From positions 1 to 44,598 of the IMG/VR virus record IMGVR_UViG_3300025000_001092: 44,598 nucleotides of DNA. One strand, written 5' to 3'. This document shows positions 1-7,160 of this stretch, in pieces (position 1 is the first letter of the stretch; the number at the start of each line of letters is the position of its first letter). The notes under the pieces are model-generated. The model worked only from the letters and a program-made list of their open reading frames with translations. It was not told where the DNA came from and made no database searches. The position numbers and the translations under genes are program-made. This stretch comes from a virus.

Positions 1-1059
1 CATATGTTCTGTCATCTCAACGTCTCTAGCCCTAGTCTCCCTTTCGACTTCAATTTGAACGCCTGCGACAAAATGAGCACCTGCAGCGTAGAGTTGTTTG
101 GTTATTTGTGCAGCGCTTATAGTTTTTGCGGTCTCGATATCAGTTCGTATTGTGGCCTTAACCACTGACCCAGCTACTTCAGGGGTAATGCTAGTGTCAA
201 AGCTAGTGTCCAAATCGATTTGCATAAAAGGTCGCGTGTTCAGGTTTACAAACTCCCATTTACGTGATTCTAAGTCCGCTATGACTACTCCCTTGGGTTC
301 CATTTCCCCGAAGTCTACCCGCTCGATAGATCCGGAATATACGACCGGTGGTTGGCCTGGTAAAGTAGGAAGTTCTTGGTGCCTGTGTACGTGCGCTAAG
401 GCCACATAATCAAATTGAGGAAGCGCTACGTCGTGAAGCGCAAAGATAGGTTCCTGAGCCATCATCATTGACCGCTCACTGCCATTTATGGATCCCGATA
501 CCGTCCCGTGAAGAGTTAAGACCGCTGGAAGCTTAGGATCGAGTTGTTCGGCTAGGTAACGAATGATCTGCCCCGCTTTATCAGCCATGATCGTGTTCAG
601 TTCGTCTATCGGGATGTCCCGATATTCGTCTTGCTGAAGGAAGGTCGATTTGGAGAAAGTTGGCATTGTGACCACTTGGAGAATTCCTGACTTCGTTGGT
701 ATATGGAGGATTTCCGGCTTGTTGCTTGTATACGCAATTCCGAGAGATCCAATAAGTTCAACGGGCCCTATGCTTCCATCCCCGTTAAGGTCATGGTTTC
801 CGACAATCATAACGACTGGCATCGGAAAGCTTTTAAGCCAACTGATGAAATAGCTTAGTAATTGCGGGATTGGTTTGCGATCCTTGAAAGCGTCACCGGC
901 GAATATAACTGCATCAACTTTTTGTTCTACCGCTATTGTTTTGATATTAGCCATAGTGTCTAGCCAATCCCTCAGCCGGGAGTTCATTCCAGTCTCATCG
1001 TCTTTGCCATATTGGAGGCCAGAACCTAGATGTATGTCACCTAAATGCAGGATGCGCAT
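1..1059 (-). CDS. sbcD: SbcD-like metallophosphoesterase (DNA repair exonuclease subunit), 3' end outside window
   Basis: The frame is open from an ATG at 1059 to the left edge, so the C-terminus is missing. The translation starts MRILHLGDIHLGS and carries the calcineurin-like phosphoesterase motifs in order: GDIH, FAGDAF, GNHD, TLHG and LAHVH. These bind the two catalytic metals in SbcD/Mre11 nucleases. Cellular SbcD works with the SbcC ATPase on DNA ends and hairpins; phage versions usually lie in recombination/replication modules. The start overlaps the stop of the upstream gene as TAATG, implying translational coupling. A partner SbcC would be expected just beyond the left edge but cannot be seen. 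The family call is firm; the exact phage role is inference. Confidence 0.9.
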   Translation of the reverse strand, partial: MRILHLGDIHLGSGLQYGKDDETGMNSRLRDWLDTMANIKTIAVEQKVDAVIFAGDAFKDRKPIPQLLSYFISWLKSFPMPVVMIVGNHDLNGDGSIGPVELIGSLGIAYTSNKPEILHIPTKSGILQVVTMPTFSKSTFLQQDEYRDIPIDELNTIMADKAGQIIRYLAEQLDPKLPAVLTLHGTVSGSINGSERSMMMAQEPIFALHDVALPQFDYVALAHVHRHQELPTLPGQPPVVYSGSIERVDFGEMEPKGVVIADLESRKWEFVNLNTRPFMQIDLDTSFDTSITPEVAGSVVKATIRTDIETAKTISAAQITKQLYAAGAHFVAGVQIEVERETRARDVEMTEHM

Positions 1060-2105
1060 TATTTATCCTCCCTTTTCGATGCTATTTTCTGACACCCTAA
1101 GCAAAGGATTTTTTTGTACTTTTTCTTAGAGAAATTAGCGATTGCTTCAGCTGTAAACTTCTCTGTGGACTCAATCACTCTGCCGCAATCATCACCCTCG
1201 CAATTGATTATTAGTGTTTGCTCAGGCTCCTCCGTCGGTTCTGTTGGGGGAATGATTTCATCAAGCTCAGACTCCGTAGGGGTGTCAACCTTAACTTCTC
1301 GGAGTATTTCTTCTTGGATATCATGAGTCATGATCGGAGTAACGTTCTTCGGCTCCTGTTTCCCTCCAAAAAGTTGCTTGATAGCAGATTCAACTTGGGA
1401 GTTTGTCGCCGGGGAACGATATCCGACTACCGGGATAAAGACCTCTTCATTGAGTACCGCCTTGGTTGACCAGTCATCCTTGGTAACGATATGCATTTCA
1501 ATGGGCAGTTCGACTTTGAATACGCCTGTCGCTCTCTTGATAATCCGATTTTTGGCTACTGTAATTGCTTTCTTTATCCCCATCTCCCTAAGGTGGAGGA
1601 TCTTTTGGTAGATATCCATTTCAATCTTAGGATCGAGTGTAAGTGTGAATATTGGCCTACCATCTTGATAGGTAATCTCAACCTTGCTCTCCTGATAAAC
1701 CTCCCATTTTCTTATCCCTTTTGTCCAGACATTATGGCCCTTAGTATCTTTAGCCTTCAGCCTAAGCGCCTCGTGTAGCAGAGGGAAATTTAACGTTACG
1801 ACATCCGTTTCTTGCACTCGTTCGCCTGATGCGTTGTAGTAGACTCCCTCAACCATTGCACTAGCTACATCACGGGTGTTCTCAAGAACCTGAATGTCCG
1901 TGAAGGATACATTTGCAACCTGATTCATCTTGGCATAGCCGGGGGCCATAATCCCGTACTCTGCAGGTTTATCAACCGTAGGAAGTGATATCTGATATAG
2001 GTCCTTAGTGACGTTTATCATAGCCTCAACCCGTTCTAGTTGGCCGAAGGAATCACCGTTACGTTTGATATCTGGCGGTTGAAATGCCATCAGTTGTTTG
2101 GACAT
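1059..2105 (-). CDS. Phage protein with C-terminal zinc ribbon; possible ssDNA-annealing/recombination protein
   Basis: 348 aa. I do not recognise a firm family. The first 240 residues form a mixed alpha/beta-looking domain with a basic segment KAITVAKNRIIKRATG, which resembles the helix of phage single-strand annealing proteins (inference only). Residues about 245-300 are acidic and Pro/Glu-rich, like a linker. The last 50 residues carry paired cysteines (CEGDDCGR and CLGCQK), a treble-clef or zinc-ribbon-like pattern that I associate with C-termini of phage RecT/ERF-type proteins. It is coupled directly to the SbcD gene downstream (TAATG overlap), which supports a DNA recombination role. 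It could equally be an uncharacterised replication accessory protein. Confidence 0.55.
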   Translation of the reverse strand: MSKQLMAFQPPDIKRNGDSFGQLERVEAMINVTKDLYQISLPTVDKPAEYGIMAPGYAKMNQVANVSFTDIQVLENTRDVASAMVEGVYYNASGERVQETDVVTLNFPLLHEALRLKAKDTKGHNVWTKGIRKWEVYQESKVEITYQDGRPIFTLTLDPKIEMDIYQKILHLREMGIKKAITVAKNRIIKRATGVFKVELPIEMHIVTKDDWSTKAVLNEEVFIPVVGYRSPATNSQVESAIKQLFGGKQEPKNVTPIMTHDIQEEILREVKVDTPTESELDEIIPPTEPTEEPEQTLIINCEGDDCGRVIESTEKFTAEAIANFSKKKYKKILCLGCQKIASKREDK

Positions 2106-2432
2106 TTACGCCACTCCCTTCACAAGCTCCACAAGAGCCAAATTAATCCGTAACTCGGTCTGCAGGTTACTAAGAGTCAATTTTGAATGCTCCAAAAAAT
2201 CCTCTGCCTCCGCTACATTTTGCCTCTCAACCACCGTACATCCGTACATTTGTGCCGCTCTGATCTCAGCATTTTTACCATCGATAACCCCACTTGCGAT
2301 AAGTCTTCCTTCTTCAATACGAAGCTCATCCTTAGCGGCTACGAGATCACGTGCAGACATATATACTTGCTCGTTAGCGGCCGGTATAGATATCTTCAAG
2401 TCCTTTAAGTCGTCTATTAAATTTTTATGCAT
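2106..2432 (-). CDS. Small helical phage protein of the recombination module
   Basis: 108 aa. The ATG at 2432 is chosen over an upstream in-frame one because AGGAGGT lies 8 nt before it. The protein is almost all helix with heptad-like charge patterning and a central IDGKNAEIRAAQ segment. Short helical phage proteins with a similar IDGKNAE-type segment are common beside recombination genes, but their function is not established. It overlaps the upstream gene by 8 nt and ends immediately before the next gene, so it is part of one early operon. Function unknown. Confidence 0.7.
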   Translation of the reverse strand: MHKNLIDDLKDLKISIPAANEQVYMSARDLVAAKDELRIEEGRLIASGVIDGKNAEIRAAQMYGCTVVERQNVAEAEDFLEHSKLTLSNLQTELRINLALVELVKGVA

Positions 2433-2826
2433 TTGCCACGACCTCCTCATTCACGATATAATCAGATTGAATAATTTCCCCTACGTTGGACTCCGTTGGC
2501 GCGGAGTCTCTTTCTATTTGCCTGCAGTACGTGTTCCTATAGTGCATGTGCAGGCACGCAACACCTTCCCCGTTGTTTGAAATATCATAAAGTTCAACCC
2601 TCGACCCATCCTCCCTGCCTACATTAAATGGTGCTATTTCTACCGCCATGGCCGGAAATATATCGCTTAAAACAGTTAGTATTTCGGATAAATTCACATC
2701 ATCCTTCGAGGCTATACTGATGTGCTCATTCCCCCCGTTGTGGGAACTAAACCCAGTCGAGCTTACTAGAGGGTGATTGCCTAATTTTCGGATAGCTAGG
2801 ATTTGGTTATCCGTTAGTTTTTCCAC
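2425..2826 (-). CDS. Hypothetical early protein
   Basis: 133 aa, starting at a GTG preceded by GGGAGGT. The N-terminus (MEKLTDNQILAIRKLG) is a predicted helix; the middle is beta-rich with a GGNEHISIAS stretch. It has no catalytic motif, membrane segment or cysteine cluster that I recognise. It lies between two coupled early genes and is co-transcribed with them. Function unknown. Confidence 0.65.
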   Translation of the reverse strand: MEKLTDNQILAIRKLGNHPLVSSTGFSSHNGGNEHISIASKDDVNLSEILTVLSDIFPAMAVEIAPFNVGREDGSRVELYDISNNGEGVACLHMHYRNTYCRQIERDSAPTESNVGEIIQSDYIVNEEVVANA

Positions 2827-2827
2827 A

Positions 2828-3175
2828 CTACATACCTCCCCAATTCAAAGTGTCGAAACGATGGAATGTTGGTCCTGCATGTTCTTGGCCTACTTCCCTG
2901 CCATTCATGTAACTCACCGTCACGCCGGCATCGGTAATGTCAGCGAGGGTCCTGTGGTCGGTCTTGATATCCCGCATCGTCTGACCCGACATAATCAACG
3001 CCCAGTTCAGGTGATAACGTTCTATCCCCCGCTCGATGCGCTTAGTCTCCCGGGAGATGCGTTGTGCCTCGTGCTCGACTAGACAGGTCTTAACACGGTG
3101 GTTTATTGTCGGGATGGTGAGGAGTTTTTCGCGAATGGTTACTGCAAGTTTGGATTTACGGAGTTTGTTGAGCAT
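2828..3175 (-). CDS. Hypothetical basic early protein
   Basis: 115 aa from the ATG at 3175, which has AAGGAG about 9 nt upstream; a longer in-frame start lacks such a site and would cover a small zinc-ribbon gene in another frame. The first 60 residues are strongly basic and helical, with many Arg/Lys and repeated RISRETKRIERGIERY-like charge pairs, suggesting nucleic-acid contact (inference). It overlaps the preceding small gene by 20 nt, so coupling is likely. No family recognised. Confidence 0.65.
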   Translation of the reverse strand: MLNKLRKSKLAVTIREKLLTIPTINHRVKTCLVEHEAQRISRETKRIERGIERYHLNWALIMSGQTMRDIKTDHRTLADITDAGVTVSYMNGREVGQEHAGPTFHRFDTLNWGGM

Positions 3176-3287
3176 TGGATGTTTTCTCCTTCCATGTATG
3201 TTCACAGGTATTGCACATCCACTTTTGAAAGTAAGAGTTGAAAAATGATATACATCCACACTTTGGACACAACCTTAAGCTCATCAT
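3156..3287 (-). CDS. Mini zinc-ribbon protein (43 aa)
   Basis: This small gene starts at an ATG at 3287 with AGGAGG 8 nt upstream and ends at TAA at 3156. The 43-residue product has CPKCGC near the N-terminus and CNTCEHTW about 18 residues later, a two-knuckle zinc-ribbon pattern like those in transcription and DNA-repair accessory proteins. Its RBS overlaps the end of the upstream gene and its 3' end overlaps the next gene, as in a tightly packed early operon. The cysteine spacing plus an ideal Shine-Dalgarno argue that it is real. The target is unknown. Confidence 0.7.
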   Translation of the reverse strand: MMSLRLCPKCGCISFFNSYFQKWMCNTCEHTWKEKTSNAQQTP

Positions 3288-3299
3288 CCATTCATCCTC

Positions 3300-3458
3300 C
3301 TACTTAACCAACTTGCTCACAAACGATTTAATCTGACCTTCGGATTGCTTAGGAGTTAACACCTTACTCGACGTACTACCACCTCTAATTTTTTGAGCTT
3401 CCTGATATTTCAAGCGGCGGGCTTGATCTTTCCTCATGATTTTGAACCCGTCAAACAT
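3300..3458 (-). CDS. Small basic hypothetical protein
   Basis: 52 aa from the ATG at 3458 (GAGGGG upstream), beginning MFDGFKIMRKDQARRLKYQE. It is Lys/Arg/Gln-rich with no hydrophobic stretch, compatible with a small DNA- or RNA-binding peptide. It overlaps the 3' end of the Rha-type gene by 25 nt and its stop overlaps the RBS of the downstream zinc-ribbon gene. Function unknown. Confidence 0.55.
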   Translation of the reverse strand: MFDGFKIMRKDQARRLKYQEAQKIRGGSTSSKVLTPKQSEGQIKSFVSKLVK

Positions 3459-4171
3459 GAATTCAACCCCTCGTTTAACTTGTTCCTTACACAATCACTA
3501 AAGTACGTTTGCATGAAGTAGGCTGCCAGTATCTTCTTCCGTTCCCTGAAATCCGGTACTGCAACGACAAGTCCGACGTCAAACTGTTGCATCTTTCTCA
3601 TTGCCTCTGCTTGGAACGGAGTTAGGTATGGTCTTATTGACTCTCCTTTTTCAATATTGTGCAGCTCCCGAAACTTCTTTGACTTCATACCTAGAATGAT
3701 TTGATTGAACATATCCGCTTCATTGGAATAATGAAAGAACTTTGGCTCGGCGTGCATTGATTTGATAGCCTCAGTAAGTTCGGGATATTCAAGCCTTGCA
3801 ATATTGAGATTCTTGAGTTGTTTTTCCATTTCATTAAAACGATTGATATAAGCTATTTTAAAGACCATCGCTTTCTTTCCGTTGAAACCCATAGCTACGA
3901 CAGTGAATCCATCGCGAGTAAGGGAATACTCGGGCTGCTTCTTTCCTTGGCTGTCCTTATAGGTTGATGACTTAAAATTAAGTCGTGAAAATTCATTTGA
4001 CCTCTCCCCAGATTTGGGGAGACCTTCGATAATGGTTTTTATATCGCGCATAACGTGATCGTGGCGCTTGTCAAATACCTCAGCTAGTTTCCTGCTACTA
4101 ACCATCGCTAGCCCATCGTGTGGATTTACTCCTAGATCAATTTCTACCTGAACGGTGGTAAGTTTGTTCAT
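3434..4171 (-). CDS. Rha-family phage regulatory protein / antirepressor
   Basis: 245 aa. Residues about 15-110 match the Phage_pRha pattern: SRKLAEVFDKRHDHVMRDI, then YKDSQGKKQPEY, LTRDGFTVVAMGF and an AYINRFNEME helix. The rest resembles C-terminal domains of phage antirepressors (HYSNEADMFNQIILGM, SIRPYLT, ERKKILAAY). Rha-type proteins are DNA-binding regulators of phage development, and this is one of two antirepressor-like genes directly below the leftward early promoter. It overlaps its upstream neighbour by 4 nt. The family call is good; the repressor it counters is probably the 5747 XRE protein (inference). Confidence 0.85.
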   Translation of the reverse strand: MNKLTTVQVEIDLGVNPHDGLAMVSSRKLAEVFDKRHDHVMRDIKTIIEGLPKSGERSNEFSRLNFKSSTYKDSQGKKQPEYSLTRDGFTVVAMGFNGKKAMVFKIAYINRFNEMEKQLKNLNIARLEYPELTEAIKSMHAEPKFFHYSNEADMFNQIILGMKSKKFRELHNIEKGESIRPYLTPFQAEAMRKMQQFDVGLVVAVPDFRERKKILAAYFMQTYFSDCVRNKLNEGLNSCLTGSKS

Positions 4172-4446
4172 GCGCTCTTCTTCCCTACCTTCAATAACTC
4201 CTTAGCCCTTTCCCAAACTTCTGAGTTCGCTAACGTGTGCGTACCCCACTGTATTAGAAGGTCTACAGCTTCATCCTTGCGGCCTAAAATCACCAACTTA
4301 GATAGTAGCTCTGGAAGCTCCGACTTGATTTGTGCATGATACATAACGTTTTGGATAAAATTAGAAGGTTCATCGGGTTCTCTGTAGATCAAGGTGACAC
4401 CTGGGACTTTGGTTTCTAGGACGATTTCCTGCTTTTGTTTTTTCAT
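4168..4446 (-). CDS. Hypothetical protein between two antirepressors
   Basis: 92 aa, ATG at 4446 with GAGGAAG upstream. The N-terminus is basic (MKKQKQEIVLETK), then beta-like, then two amphipathic helices (ELLSKLVILGRKDEAVDLLIQWG), reminiscent of a small protein-interaction module. The stop overlaps the Rha gene start as ATGA, so the two are probably co-translated. No family recognised. Confidence 0.6.
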   Translation of the reverse strand: MKKQKQEIVLETKVPGVTLIYREPDEPSNFIQNVMYHAQIKSELPELLSKLVILGRKDEAVDLLIQWGTHTLANSEVWERAKELLKVGKKSA

Positions 4447-4482
4447 GGCATCTCTTCCTCAATTTTTTATTCTAGGGGTACA

Positions 4483-5277
4483 CTAAACGGATGTTTCAGA
4501 TTCACTCAAATATTGAGTTCCTCCGTATTTGATCGCCATCTCTTTGACGATGGCTACATAACCCTCGATTAACTTTTTATCCTCGGCGATTATGTCTAAG
4601 TGATTACAGCTCTCTCGCTTTGATTTACAGACTCCCTCATCAGCCATCCGTCTTCGTTTGTTTGTTAATCTGGTTTCCAGGCTAACTCCCATTCTGGTAT
4701 CGAGGAGTTTGTAACTTTCTTTTCTCAAGTCTCGGATATGCTCGTTACCGCCTAACACTTGTGCCGATTTTGCAATTAGCCGCCCTGCATCTTCGCGCCA
4801 ACTAACAGGGTTAAGCAGTACGACATCCCTAATGTTCTGCATTTCTTCTTTGGTTTCCGTGATTGCTGTTTCGAGTCTGGTTTGCTTTAACTCCATAGCG
4901 ATTAAGAGTTGAAGTTGCGGGCTGAGATTTTCGAGCGGCGTAGTCTGTTTCTTTACTGAGTAGTAATCATCAACTAGCATTTCGTACGCTTCCCACGCTT
5001 TATCTGTATTAAGGGATTTCGCATGGAGCCATGCTCCTTTTTCTGGCCAAAGATAGAGTTTGTTTACATTTGGCGGCAAATCAATTTGATTTTTTGCCTT
5101 GAATTCCTTTAGTGCAGCACCCTCAAGCAGGATGTAATGCTTTCCTTCGGTATACCGCTCTTTGTTGCGGTTGAAGTTATTGACTATAAGTTGAGAGTCG
5201 GCTTCATAGGATTCTGCCAACTGAGGTGTGGTTAAAATTCTTTCCCCTTGGTATTCGACTGGAATTAAATTACTCAT
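4483..5277 (-). CDS. ORF6N/ORF6C-domain antirepressor-like protein
   Basis: 264 aa with AAGGAGG before the ATG. Residues about 5-105 fit the ORF6N domain: QGERILTTPQLAESYE, NFNRNKERYTEGKHY, LYLWPEKGAWLHAKSL and TDKAWEAYEMLVD. After a helical linker, residues about 165-255 resemble ORF6C (NPVSWREDAGRLIAK, YKLLDTRMGVSLETRL). ORF6N proteins are phage DNA-binding regulators that often act as antirepressors. It is the second gene from the leftward promoter, so it should be made very early. An unusual pair of cysteines lies in the C-terminal part (VCKSKRESC). Confidence 0.85.
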   Translation of the reverse strand: MSNLIPVEYQGERILTTPQLAESYEADSQLIVNNFNRNKERYTEGKHYILLEGAALKEFKAKNQIDLPPNVNKLYLWPEKGAWLHAKSLNTDKAWEAYEMLVDDYYSVKKQTTPLENLSPQLQLLIAMELKQTRLETAITETKEEMQNIRDVVLLNPVSWREDAGRLIAKSAQVLGGNEHIRDLRKESYKLLDTRMGVSLETRLTNKRRRMADEGVCKSKRESCNHLDIIAEDKKLIEGYVAIVKEMAIKYGGTQYLSESETSV

Positions 5278-5324
5278 ACAGTCCTCCTTAGACTTCGATT
5301 TGATGTTAATTAGATTGTGATTGG

Positions 5325-5579
5325 TTAACCTAAACGGTGGATAGTGGCACTATCTTTAATTAAATTCGTTTGCTTCATTCTGAAGCATTCCACTTCAAAA
5401 AAAATACTCTCAATTGAAGTGTTGAATAATTCCGAGATCCTTCGGGCTAAACCGTAACTAGGATTCCTTGTTCCTGTCTCGATGTGCCCATAAAAGCTAC
5501 GAGAAACCCCTACTGATTCCGCCACTTGTTCCTGCGTCATTCCATTCTCTTCCCTTAATTTAATCAGCTCAGCTCTCAT
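5325..5579 (-). CDS. Cro-like XRE-family helix-turn-helix regulator
   Basis: 84 aa from the ATG at 5579, preceded by GGGGGGTG; the longer in-frame start has no such site. Residues 1-55 are an HTH_3 domain: MRAELIKLREENGMTQEQVAESVGVSRSFYGHIETG is its beginning in two parts, followed by RRISELFNTSIESIFF. It is the first gene of the leftward early operon and is divergent from the repressor at 5747, the classic cro position. It probably binds the GTAGCAT-type operators in the shared intergenic region (inference). Confidence 0.85.
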   Translation of the reverse strand: MRAELIKLREENGMTQEQVAESVGVSRSFYGHIETGTRNPSYGLARRISELFNTSIESIFFEVECFRMKQTNLIKDSATIHRLG

Positions 5580-5608
5580 TGATTTCACCCCCCTTTTTGC
5601 TTCATAGT

Positions 5609-5703
5609 GTAGCATTTATATTTATATTATAATGCTACAAATTGAAGCTGTCAATATCATTTACTACGATTTGTAGCATTTATTTTATTGCTACGCTTTG
5701 TAG
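5609..5703. promoter_or_regulatory. Immunity operators (GTAGCAT / TTTGTAGCAT dyads)
   Basis: The divergent region between the cro-like and repressor genes holds repeated half-sites: GTAGCAT at 5609-5615, ATGCTACAAA at 5632-5641, TTTGTAGCAT at 5670-5679 and TTGCTACGCTTTGTAG at about 5688-5703. The pairs 5609/5632 and 5632/5670 are inverted. Sites overlap the core of both predicted promoters, as expected for a repressor/Cro switch. Confidence 0.8.
5626..5654 (-). promoter_or_regulatory. Leftward early promoter (consensus sigma-A type)
   Basis: Read on the minus strand, TTGACA (5654-5649) is followed by a 17-nt spacer and TATAAT (5631-5626), a perfect consensus. The operator half-site ATGCTACAAA fills the spacer, so binding there would block RNA polymerase. 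It drives the cro-like gene and the early operon down to SbcD. Confidence 0.88.
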
Positions 5704-5717
5704 AGTAAAATTATAGT
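5688..5717 (+). promoter_or_regulatory. Probable repressor promoter
   Basis: TTGCTA (5688-5693), an 18-nt spacer and TATAGT (5712-5717) precede the repressor. The -35 overlaps the TTGCTACGCTTTGTAG operator, consistent with autoregulation. It is weaker than the opposing promoter. Confidence 0.5.
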
Positions 5718-5746
5718 AATAAGCAACTAGGAGGTGAAAATGCGCA

Positions 5747-6094
5747 TTGAATTTTCCAGAACGACTTATATCACTACGTCAAGATAAGGGTCTGACTCAG
5801 AATGATTTAGCCAATTTAGTTCAGATTTCTCGGTCTGCATTATCACTCTATGAGTTAGGGAAACGCGAACCCGACTTCTCTATATTATCAAAACTAGCAC
5901 AATTCTTCGGAGTAACTACCGACTACCTCCTTGGTCGCCCCAGCGACACTCCTGCACTAAATTCAATTCCTAGAAATTCTCATAACCCCGACTTGAGAGC
6001 CATAGCGCGCGCATCAGAAAAGCTAACATCGGAAGAGGCTGCCACGTATCGAAAAATTGGGGAATCTCTATTTCCGGAAAAGTTCAAAAAATAA
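5747..6094 (+). CDS. XRE-family phage repressor (CI-like)
   Basis: 115 aa, starting at TTG (5747) 11 nt after AGGAGGT. An ATG at 5740, nearer the RBS, opens only a 15-codon out-of-frame ORF. Residues 5-65 are an HTH_3 domain (LISLRQDKGLTQNDLANLV, SRSALSLYELGKREP, LAQFFGVTTDYLLGR). The C-terminal 45 residues are short and helical, with no S24 peptidase, so induction would not be by RecA-type self-cleavage. The ImmA-like gene follows at once, sharing a base (TAATG), which points to ImmR/ImmA-style induction by proteolysis (family knowledge; inferred here). Confidence 0.88.
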   Translation: MNFPERLISLRQDKGLTQNDLANLVQISRSALSLYELGKREPDFSILSKLAQFFGVTTDYLLGRPSDTPALNSIPRNSHNPDLRAIARASEKLTSEEAATYRKIGESLFPEKFKK

Positions 6095-7128
6095 TGGATA
6101 TACCTAGTAGCCCGAGAATACCAGAATGTCTTCGTATAGCGCGTAAATTTATTAAGGATGAAGGAATTTGTTGGTTACCTATTAACCCTCACGAAATAGC
6201 CACCAGAAATGGTTGGGAATTAGTCAAGGTTGGAAAGCTGGCTAAGGATTCTGGATCCACCCGAAGTGAAGTATTGAAATACATTAAGAGCAACGATGGT
6301 TCGGCTTTTAGTTGTGACGGAGATTGTAAGATCGTTTACAACGAATTAATTTGGTCAGATGATAGAATTCGCTGGACCATAATGCACGAAATTGGGCATA
6401 TCGTTTTAGGGCATTTCAGAGATTTTAATAAAACTCAAATAAGCCGTGGCGGATTAACATCCGACGAATACGACGTTCTCGAACGTGAAGCAGAAACCTT
6501 TACAGCCGAAGTCCTCTCCCCTATGGCCATTCTTAAAAAAGTAGGAGCCTTTTCTCAAGCGGAAATCATTAAAGTCGCGAAGTTATCCAATAAGGCCGCC
6601 GAATATAGGGAGAGGGATATTGCTTGGCACGGATTTAAGAAAATCTATTGTGAAGCCGATACCTTCCTTTGTTCCCACTTTTCCCTCTATCTATCGTTTG
6701 TATCCGTATGTAAAAGTGATAAAAAATTATTTATAAAGAGTATAATAACGCAAAACATCGGGAGGTCTAATATGGCTAACAAGGTTCTTTATGCAACGAC
6801 TGATGAAAATAACAAGTATGCAGTCTGCCCTAGATGTGGAAATTTAGAATTTTCACATACTGCAAACTTCTGTAAGATGTGCGGCCTGTATCTTTATAAT
6901 ATCTGTGGTGATATACCAGACCATTATCACGAAGCACCAGATGGAACACATACAACAACAATTAATCCAGGTGATGCTCGTTATTGTGAACACTGTGGGG
7001 AAGAAACATTATTAACAAGACTTGGGCTATTAATGGCATGGGAGGAAGTTCTAGCGGCTAGGAAAGAAATAGCAGCAGGATTGCAACCAACTATCATCAC
7101 TAAGTTAGAAGATGATATCCCGTTTTAG
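6094..7128 (+). CDS. ImmA/IrrE-type metallopeptidase, frame continuing into a zinc-ribbon protein
   Basis: The frame encodes 344 aa. Residues about 1-190 are a COG2856 ImmA/IrrE domain with the zinc motif HEIGHIVLGH near residue 100 and a downstream glutamate (EREAETFTAEVLSP). ImmA proteins cleave ImmR-type repressors to induce the element. Residues about 190-226 (FLCSHFSLYLSFVSVCKSDKKLF...) look like translated intergenic DNA, because an internal GGGAGGT and ATG start a second protein at 6772 in the same frame. The likely history is loss of the peptidase stop codon, giving a read-through fusion beside an independently initiated C-terminal product. The start overlaps the repressor stop. Confidence 0.8.
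   Translation: MDIPSSPRIPECLRIARKFIKDEGICWLPINPHEIATRNGWELVKVGKLAKDSGSTRSEVLKYIKSNDGSAFSCDGDCKIVYNELIWSDDRIRWTIMHEIGHIVLGHFRDFNKTQISRGGLTSDEYDVLEREAETFTAEVLSPMAILKKVGAFSQAEIIKVAKLSNKAAEYRERDIAWHGFKKIYCEADTFLCSHFSLYLSFVSVCKSDKKLFIKSIITQNIGRSNMANKVLYATTDENNKYAVCPRCGNLEFSHTANFCKMCGLYLYNICGDIPDHYHEAPDGTHTTTINPGDARYCEHCGEETLLTRLGLLMAWEEVLAARKEIAAGLQPTIITKLEDDIPF
6772..7128 (+). CDS. Internally initiated double zinc-ribbon protein
   Basis: 118 aa, in frame with the ImmA-like ORF but with its own GGGAGGT 5 nt before the ATG at 6772 and a TATAAT at 6741-6746 upstream (no good -35 seen). It has CPRCG, CKMCG and YCEHCG knuckles, then a helical C-terminus. Proteins with MANKVLYATTDENN... and such cysteine pairs look like small Bacillota zinc-ribbon proteins of unknown role. 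The preceding 36 codons have poor protein character, so I favour a separate gene over a designed fusion. Confidence 0.6.
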   Translation: MANKVLYATTDENNKYAVCPRCGNLEFSHTANFCKMCGLYLYNICGDIPDHYHEAPDGTHTTTINPGDARYCEHCGEETLLTRLGLLMAWEEVLAARKEIAAGLQPTIITKLEDDIPF

Positions 7129-7160
7129 GAACTATTAAAGCTTAAACAGGAGGTGAAACC

